Positions 40,430 to 44,909 of a DNA stretch of 44,909 nucleotides are shown here, one piece after another. The notes beneath the pieces are model-generated. The model saw nothing but the letters and a program-made list of their open reading frames with translations. It was not told the origin of the DNA and did no database searches. Numbering within the stretch: the stretch's first letter is position 1; each line of letters starts with the position of its first letter. The DNA comes from CAZDIO01 sp964505555 (GTDB lineage Bacteria > Bdellovibrionota_C > UBA2361 > SZUA-149 > CAZDIO01): NCBI GenBank assembly GCA_964505555.1, contig CAZDIO010000073.1, positions 1 to 44,909 of the forward strand, written 5' to 3'. The position numbers and the translations under genes are program-made.

Positions 40430-40813
40430 TTAGGACGAAGTAAGAGCAATAACAGAGATCTCGACAAGAGCCCCCAGCGGGAGCTCCTTTACTGCCATCG
40501 TTTGGCGAGCAGGAGGCAATTCTGTATTTACAAATTTTCCATAGAGTTCATTGACCTGCGAGAAATACTTCATATCTGCAAGAAAAATTGAGGTCATCAC
40601 GATTTTTTCTGGGGTAGTTTTTGCGGCATCAAGAACTGATCGTAGATTCTCAAGCACACGTTTTGTCTGAAGAGCAATATCGCCCTCCACTAACTTCCCC
40701 GTGCTTGGGTCAATCGCTATTTGGCCAGAACAGAAAACAAACGGTGCGGCAACAACCGCCTGAGAGTATGCACCAATTGGTTGAGGAGCTGATTTTGAAT
40801 TGATTGCTTGCAA
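40430..40813 (-). CDS. ridA: RidA family reactive intermediate/imine deaminase
   Basis: 127 residues, typical RidA length. APQPIGAYSQAVVA, VFCSGQIAIDPSTGKLV, QTKRVLENLRSVLDAA, TSIFLADMKYFSQVNELYGKF and LPPARQTMAVKELPLGALVEISVIAL match the archetypal RidA. Arg103, needed for hydrolysis of 2-aminoacrylate-type enamines, is present. It starts at TTG 40813, with TAAGG 7 nt upstream. First gene of the operon with aroA, cmk and rpsA; enamine detoxification next to aromatic biosynthesis need not be functional linkage. Confidence 0.94.
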   Translation of the reverse strand: MQAINSKSAPQPIGAYSQAVVAAPFVFCSGQIAIDPSTGKLVEGDIALQTKRVLENLRSVLDAAKTTPEKIVMTSIFLADMKYFSQVNELYGKFVNTELPPARQTMAVKELPLGALVEISVIALTSS

Positions 40814-40881
40814 AAAGATACCTTATTTCATCTTACGACTTTGGGCACCAGCGATAAGAAAGCGTACTCTATCTAGAGATA

Positions 40882-40910
40882 TTTATATGCTTTTTATGCA
40901 CGCAGTTCAA
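40882..40910 (-). promoter_or_regulatory. Predicted sigma70 promoter for ridA-aroA-cmk-rpsA
   Basis: On the minus strand TTGAAC (40910-40905), a 17-nt spacer and TATAAA (40887-40882). The start point would be about 60 nt before the ridA TTG. It lies just downstream of the Omp85-like gene's stop. Confidence 0.5.
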
Positions 40911-40933
40911 GAGAACTCAATCCCGCCATTTTT

Positions 40934-42676
40934 CTACCGATCAAGTCCCACAGTGACATTCGCATTTTCTGCGCCAACCGTTTCACTGCGGAGTTTTGCT
41001 CGAAATGGAGGACCGGTTGTAAAGACAATTCGTGGTTCAAATTTGTCCGACCCATCTGGTCCTTCACGTAAGGGAAATGCGATATCAAGTCGTGCAACGC
41101 TCCCCCCTGAGGAACGGGGAAAGCCGATACGAAAACCGAATCCAAAATCTGAGTATAAACTATCTGAAAACACCTCTCCAAACTGATCGTTTGTAACTCC
41201 ACCAGCATCAATAAAGAACGCTCCCCCCAGACTAATTAACTTAAACACATCATCTACTAAGTGAAATCGGTCTTCTAAGTTAAGAATCGCTCTTTTATCT
41301 CCTGTAAAGGTGCGGCTTTTATACCCTCGAAGACCGTTATCCGCCCCAAGGAGAAATTCTCGATCTTTATCCAGATCATCTCCATAATCCGCGGCAAAAG
41401 ATGCGACGAGTGTATGCTTTCCGATAAACACATCACCGAGATACTTTGCTCCGAGAACATAATAATATTTCGCTTCCCCACGAAGTAACGTGTTATTAAA
41501 TCCCTCGTGATCAAGTCGCGTTCCTACCCCCACTTCGCCTCGAAGAAACGAGGTGGGACTCAATCGAGTTCCATCACTATCGCTTAACGAGAGAAGTAAA
41601 GTATCACGAAGCGAATCAAATGCTTTTCCTGCAAATTGTATTTTTTCTGAAAAATCATTGCCAAGATTAAAATCCTCGACTCGCTCGAAGCGGTCGATAT
41701 AATTTATGGAGATAAAGTCAGGCTCTACTCGGTTGTAGGCTAACACGGGTCCACTAAATCGACGGTCATCAGCGAGCAGGGTGGGATCTTTTGAAACACT
41801 ATCGGGATCAACATCAACGTCTTCGTAATCATCCTCATCAGCCTGTGAAAAGTCATCAGAGAGAAATTCATACCCAAAACCAAGTCGGTGCAAAAGCACG
41901 TCAGGCTCTCCTGCCGCTATCGTATATCGTGCCTCAACCTCTTGGTGTCGATCTCGATAGATGAAACGCTCGTCTCCGTTTTCAAAAAGTCTTCCCACCG
42001 TATCGGCAAAGTCTCCATTAAAATGCCAGGAGTCTTTTTCGGTAAGGCTTCGAAATGGTCGTCCATAGTAAAACACGGAGCGATAGCCATCTGAACGATA
42101 AAAATTCCCTAAAAGCAGGCGTTGCGCAGTTCCAAACAGCCGCTGATCTTCCCACACCCCTTCAATCTTCTCCCGCCCCTCATCATCTGCATAGTACAGC
42201 TCCGCACGCTTTCCATAACCAAGGAAATCCGTTTCGATAAAACCAACTTCCGTTTTATTGTTTCCTGTTCCGGTAGAAAAACTAAACTGCGGTATCAGCG
42301 TCCACGTATCTTGCACACTGACAAGCACATCAACACTTTTTCCTCCTTCCACAGCGATCGGAGTAATTGATACCTGGCGTAAAAAAGGAAGCTTTCGTAA
42401 CGCTCGTTCACTCTCTTCGATTAAAAACTGATCCAACGGATCGCCCTCTTGAAAGAGAAGCTCCCGTCTCACCACCTCTTCTTTGGTGGAGATCTTTAGA
42501 TTATTCGCAGTATTATAAAACCCACCTAATGTCGGCCCTTCAAAGATATCTCTGATCTCTAATCGAATCTCACGAATAATCGGTTGGGGTGCGGCGTTTT
42601 GGGAAAAAGCGATCGCCGGAATAAAAAGCATTGCGTTCAGACAATAGAGCGACAGATAGAGAAAGAAACCTCGCAT
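40934..42676 (-). CDS. Omp85/BamA-family outer-membrane protein with one POTRA-like domain
   Basis: About 580 residues from ATG 42676, which follows GAAGG and opens a clean signal peptide (MRGFFLYLSLYCLNAMLFIPAIAFSQNA). ATGs at 42703 and 42748 are alternatives with poorer context. One POTRA-like domain is visible (about 63-125, TKEEVVRRELLFQEGDPLDQFLIEESERAL, LPFLRQVSITP). The rest is a beta-barrel with alternating aromatic strands. LLGADNGLRGYKSRTFTGDKR fits the Omp85 'RGY/F' loop motif, and the C-terminal barrel strands DFGFGFRIGFPRSS and VARLDIAFPLREGP follow. An acidic insert (QADEDDYEDVDVDPDS, about 290) interrupts the barrel. With one POTRA it is not canonical BamA. It may be a TamA/patatin-like relative with unknown cargo. 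Confidence 0.82.
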   Translation of the reverse strand: MRGFFLYLSLYCLNAMLFIPAIAFSQNAAPQPIIREIRLEIRDIFEGPTLGGFYNTANNLKISTKEEVVRRELLFQEGDPLDQFLIEESERALRKLPFLRQVSITPIAVEGGKSVDVLVSVQDTWTLIPQFSFSTGTGNNKTEVGFIETDFLGYGKRAELYYADDEGREKIEGVWEDQRLFGTAQRLLLGNFYRSDGYRSVFYYGRPFRSLTEKDSWHFNGDFADTVGRLFENGDERFIYRDRHQEVEARYTIAAGEPDVLLHRLGFGYEFLSDDFSQADEDDYEDVDVDPDSVSKDPTLLADDRRFSGPVLAYNRVEPDFISINYIDRFERVEDFNLGNDFSEKIQFAGKAFDSLRDTLLLSLSDSDGTRLSPTSFLRGEVGVGTRLDHEGFNNTLLRGEAKYYYVLGAKYLGDVFIGKHTLVASFAADYGDDLDKDREFLLGADNGLRGYKSRTFTGDKRAILNLEDRFHLVDDVFKLISLGGAFFIDAGGVTNDQFGEVFSDSLYSDFGFGFRIGFPRSSGGSVARLDIAFPLREGPDGSDKFEPRIVFTTGPPFRAKLRSETVGAENANVTVGLDR

Positions 42677-42879
42677 GAAATGACCTTCGGAAGCTACTTT
42701 CATCTCTCTTAATATTCTATGCCAATAATCTACGGTAAGAGATCCCACAAAAACAATCTACAAGGTTAATAACTGATTGAAAACATTAAAAATTAACCTC
42801 CGCGATATTTATTTAGATGAAATTCTCATCCTCCATTAATGATATTTGTGCGATTATGAATTTTTTCTGATGACATTCT

Positions 42880-43533
42880 ATGAACAAAGCGTTGCCAATG
42901 GTGAATGAAGAGTTAATTTATTGTGGAAATGACGGTATAGATTCCCTTAATCCACAATCGCTACGCTCAACCAACGAGTCCCGTTTCCAAGAGCTCTATC
43001 AAACAATTGGAAAAACTCTCTCAAATTTAGAAGCTTCTACGATAAAGGTAGGGATTCCCTGGCTCCCCCCTACAAAGAACGTTCGTGCACATCATGTGGA
43101 GTTTGACTCTTCTGTGGATGAATACATTAGGAGTGAATTAGTGGGGGTTAGTACCCATGCGCTAGAGAGCTACGCCGAGGATCTAGAAACAAAAGCAACA
43201 AAACCGCGCAATTCAAAAAAGGAACGTTTTAATCTTCATCTCTATCAACCAACGTTTATAGAACGGTATGCACTTACCGGCTCAGTTTTTATATTTTGTT
43301 TTATTCTACTCTTTGCAAGTCTCACGGTTGTGACAAAGAGTCTTTCGTTAGCGATCCTCGTCGCTCCTCTTATCTCTGTGGCGATCGGTTCGATCCTCAG
43401 AACCCTCTCTTCAGAGCCGATCCGCCTCTATTCTTTTCATCAATTACTTCTAAAAGAGATCTTAAGAAGAAGAGGTCAGGACGGCCCCCACTCGAAAATT
43501 CGGATTCAAACCCCCGAACCTTCCCCTTCATGA
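42880..43533 (+). CDS. Hypothetical protein with two C-terminal TM helices
   Basis: 217 residues, no family recognised. The N-terminal 125 residues are polar and probably cytoplasmic (FQELYQTIGKTLSNLEAS; VDEYIRSELVGVSTHALESYAEDLE). Two hydrophobic helices follow (about 131-152 and 156-178), and a basic tail (LLLKEILRRRGQDG) probably returns to the cytoplasm. It is divergent from the Omp85-like gene, with a 130-bp AT-rich gap, and convergent with the 43759 gene. The stop codon lies in a TTCCCC-N7-GGGGAA stem (43521-43539) with no T-run. No ribosome-binding site stands out. Coding is likely from length and lack of overlap; function unknown. Confidence 0.65.
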   Translation: MNKALPMVNEELIYCGNDGIDSLNPQSLRSTNESRFQELYQTIGKTLSNLEASTIKVGIPWLPPTKNVRAHHVEFDSSVDEYIRSELVGVSTHALESYAEDLETKATKPRNSKKERFNLHLYQPTFIERYALTGSVFIFCFILLFASLTVVTKSLSLAILVAPLISVAIGSILRTLSSEPIRLYSFHQLLLKEILRRRGQDGPHSKIRIQTPEPSPS

Positions 43534-43558
43534 GGGGAAATGGACACTCAAATCCCAG

Positions 43559-43590
43559 CGAAATGCCATTTCGTTAGAAGCTCTTAGACT
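43559..43590. repeat. Family 1 outer-arm remnant
   Basis: A small hairpin CGAAATG-C-CATTTCG (43559-43573) runs into TTAGAAGCTCTTAGACT, the outer arm of family 1 seen at 7448-7463. The inner 102-bp element is absent. It is followed at once by family 2 copy D, the same order as at 7441-7627. Confidence 0.6.
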
Positions 43591-43622
43591 CTTCCTTCTA
43601 CTTCTCCTTTAACTATAACTAC

Positions 43623-43685
43623 ACTTAGACTTGCTCCTGCTCTTGCACTTTTAGAGCAAGTGCAAGAGCAGGAGCAAGGCTAAGT
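43623..43685. repeat. Family 2 hexamer-built hairpin (copy D), short-loop form
   Basis: Arms 43623-43649 and 43659-43685 are complementary at 26 of 27 positions, with only a 9-nt loop (TTTAGAGCA). The arm units (AAGTGC, AAGAGC, AGGAGC, AAGGCT) differ from other copies, and the complement changes with them. Hexamer-type TATAAG repeats continue to about 43715. It lies between two convergent genes. Confidence 0.88.
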
Positions 43686-43758
43686 TCCGTATAAGTATAA
43701 GTATAAGTATAACTGAAAGGCTAAGTGTCTCTAAGGCTCAGCATGGAGCGAAGAAACT

Positions 43759-44097
43759 CTACGCACGCCGTCTCATCCCCCACCACTGTTGAGGTCGGAG
43801 CTCTCCCCGTGGTTTAATTTTTTTCAGCTGCGCTGTGACATCGACCGGGCTTAAATCAAGTTGGCCACAAACCCATTGAAAGGAGAAAGGCTCCTCAGAG
43901 GATTCATCAGAAAACAACCAGTCCGCTGCTTCCGTTCGTTCAACTGCCTGGTTTCCAAAATAATCCAGCAACGCTCGTTCGATCATTGCAACTAAAAGGT
44001 TCCGCTCAGGAAATTTCGTAGTCGTCTCAAGCATAGTTCGCAAATAAACCTCTTCCACAATGTATTGCTCAGTATTCATGATAATTTTAGGATACAT
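43759..44097 (-). CDS. Small hypothetical protein, possible DNA- or protein-binding helical domain
   Basis: 112 residues from ATG 44097, which has AGGA 8 nt upstream; the frame extends to a TTG at 44127, and ATG 44079 is another option. Residues 30-100 read ERNLLVAMIERALLDYFG then EAADWLFSDESSEEPFSFQWVCGQLDLSPVDV. A 'WhFSxD...PFSFxWhCxxLxLxP' pattern recurs, from memory, in short uncharacterised proteins of several environmental lineages. It may be a helix-turn-helix relative, but no recognition helix is certain. A basic tail (WWGMRRRA) ends it. Divergent from the 44234 gene. Confidence 0.6.
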   Translation of the reverse strand: MYPKIIMNTEQYIVEEVYLRTMLETTTKFPERNLLVAMIERALLDYFGNQAVERTEAADWLFSDESSEEPFSFQWVCGQLDLSPVDVTAQLKKIKPRGELRPQQWWGMRRRA

Positions 44098-44233
44098 GTA
44101 GACGGTCCTACCCTGAGAAAAGTTCAAGCCAGTAAAAAAAATACTTTGGCGCAGAAGATTAGTGGGTTTAATTCCTTATTTATTCGTATTCAAAGCGCAG
44201 TAGGTTATGTAATTGAAAAACACAGGACTCGTT

Positions 44234-44848
44234 ATGATCCACCACAGAAAAAAATTAATTATTCCCTTTATTCTTTCCGTAGTGAGCTTATGCTGTTTTA
44301 TCTCCCCCTCTATTGCCCTTGGGGCTGCTGAAGATAAAGGCAAAGCACAAGAGGGGGGTGCAACCTCTGGTGAGGTAAGTTGTGAAGCAAGTGTGTTTTA
44401 CTCTTGGAAGAGAGCGCCACGAACTCAAAAAAGTTCAGAACCCTCTCGTCCACCAACCGGGACACCACCTCCACCTGCGGAAGATGAAAAACCGATTGAG
44501 ATGTTCTACACCCGCATCGGAGAGTCCGGCTCTCCTGAGGTAGATGTAAAAAACAGATTAGCCAGCCGTCTTAGCGCAACTGAAGGTGAAGCAATAAAAA
44601 GTTGTCAAAACGAGCATGAAGGAGAGGCCACCTGCGTAGCTGATCAACTTAAACGGATGGGGGAAGATTATCGAAATCTCGATTTCCCTGCTCGACACGC
44701 ACTTCTAAGTTCGCTTACCGAAGATTGTCGACTCCAAGCAGGTGTTTGTCTCTCGGCACGATCCAGTCAGATCGCTTGTGCTCAAATACAAACCCCAGGT
44801 CACTCAGCAGCTGAGGACGCAAAAGGCGCTTCGGGAAAAAAGAAGTAG
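44234..44848 (+). CDS. Hypothetical secreted protein
   Basis: 204 residues from ATG 44234, which follows AGGA by 6 nt; an ATG at 44213 in frame has no ribosome-binding site. A signal peptide is clear: HHRKK, then a hydrophobic run, then SIALGAAE with a probable cleavage after ALG-A. The mature protein has a Pro-rich region (RPPTGTPPPPAEDEKPIE) followed by a helical part with six cysteines after the first (CEASVF, SCQNEHEGEATC, DCRLQAGVC, IACAQ), suggesting periplasmic disulfides. It ends in a Lys/Ala tail. No family recognised. Confidence 0.7.
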   Translation: MIHHRKKLIIPFILSVVSLCCFISPSIALGAAEDKGKAQEGGATSGEVSCEASVFYSWKRAPRTQKSSEPSRPPTGTPPPPAEDEKPIEMFYTRIGESGSPEVDVKNRLASRLSATEGEAIKSCQNEHEGEATCVADQLKRMGEDYRNLDFPARHALLSSLTEDCRLQAGVCLSARSSQIACAQIQTPGHSAAEDAKGASGKKK

Positions 44849-44850
44849 GG

Positions 44851-44909
44851 TCTAAGAGCCTCTAACAAAAACGACACTTCACCCCTCATAACGTTTCACC
44901 CCCTGTCGT
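44851..44909. repeat. Family 1 REP-like element, left part only (copy 6, cut by window edge)
   Basis: The outer arm TCTAAGAGCCTCTAACAAAA (44851-44870) is followed after about 30 bases by CCTGTCGT at the window end, in the same order as at 7300-7336. The rest lies outside the window. Confidence 0.7.

Noticed and set aside
43521..43539. Rho-independent terminator at the end of the 42880 gene
   Set aside because: The TTCCCC/GGGGAA stem is real but includes the stop codon and is not followed by a T-run on either strand.

Overview
The window comes from the chromosome of a Gram-negative bacterium with a complete outer membrane. Lnt, an Omp85 barrel, an OmpA lipoprotein, a TolQR/ExbBD pair and an RND efflux system show this. 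It carries a dense set of housekeeping genes and no phage, plasmid, transposase, rRNA or tRNA genes. Base composition is moderate, by eye low-to-mid forties percent GC. Gene content, including the CCA-enzyme / ArgRS-like / SPOR block and the ridA-aroA-cmk-rpsA block, would fit a lineage formerly placed in Deltaproteobacteria or a neighbouring phylum. That placement is inference; no marker here settles it.

Layout, left to right. (1) 1-3850, minus: a three-gene efflux operon, tetR - membrane fusion protein - RND pump, with the pump cut by the window edge. (2) 4020-9250, minus: TSUP transporter, GT39-like glycosyltransferase, OmpA-like lipoprotein, then a repeat-filled gap and lnt. (3) 9369-12914, plus: a GspE/PilB ATPase fused to a response-regulator receiver domain, then an ExbB/TolQ-ExbD/TolR pair. 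(4) Enolase (minus), divergent from ftsB-like - dciA - tyrS (plus, overlapping), then an SDR oxidoreductase. (5) 17281-18553: an unknown methyltransferase-like gene with a strongly structured leader and hairpins behind it. (6) 18729-24412, minus: a metallo-beta-lactamase/double-rhodanese protein, then purH-purD-purE-tsaC. (7) 25080-35051, minus: mutS - amidase - CCA-type nucleotidyltransferase - ArgRS-like protein - SPOR protein in tight overlap, then a membrane-anchored PP2C phosphatase. (8) 35534-40813, minus: a pseudo-receiver protein downstream of ridA-aroA-cmk-rpsA. (9) 40934-44848: an Omp85-like barrel and three proteins of unknown function.

Almost every long intergenic gap is filled by one of three families of inverted repeats. 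Family 1 is REP-like (CCTGTCGTTGCGAG ends, often nested in outer arms reading AGAGCCTCTAACAAAAT). Family 2 is a long hairpin whose arms are strings of AAGTNN-type hexamers that differ between copies yet stay complementary. Family 3 has CACAGAG-rich arms. The families nest in and adjoin one another, and a composite unit of about 390 bp occurs in two circularly permuted arrangements 10.3 kb apart.

The most unusual genes are an arginyl-tRNA-synthetase-like protein lacking the catalytic domain (28848-29855), the GspE-receiver fusion (9369-11513), the PP2C-transmembrane-coiled-coil protein (25080-27635), and the unknown gene behind two strong RNA hairpins (17569-18375). All family assignments come from reading translated motifs by eye; no database search was possible.
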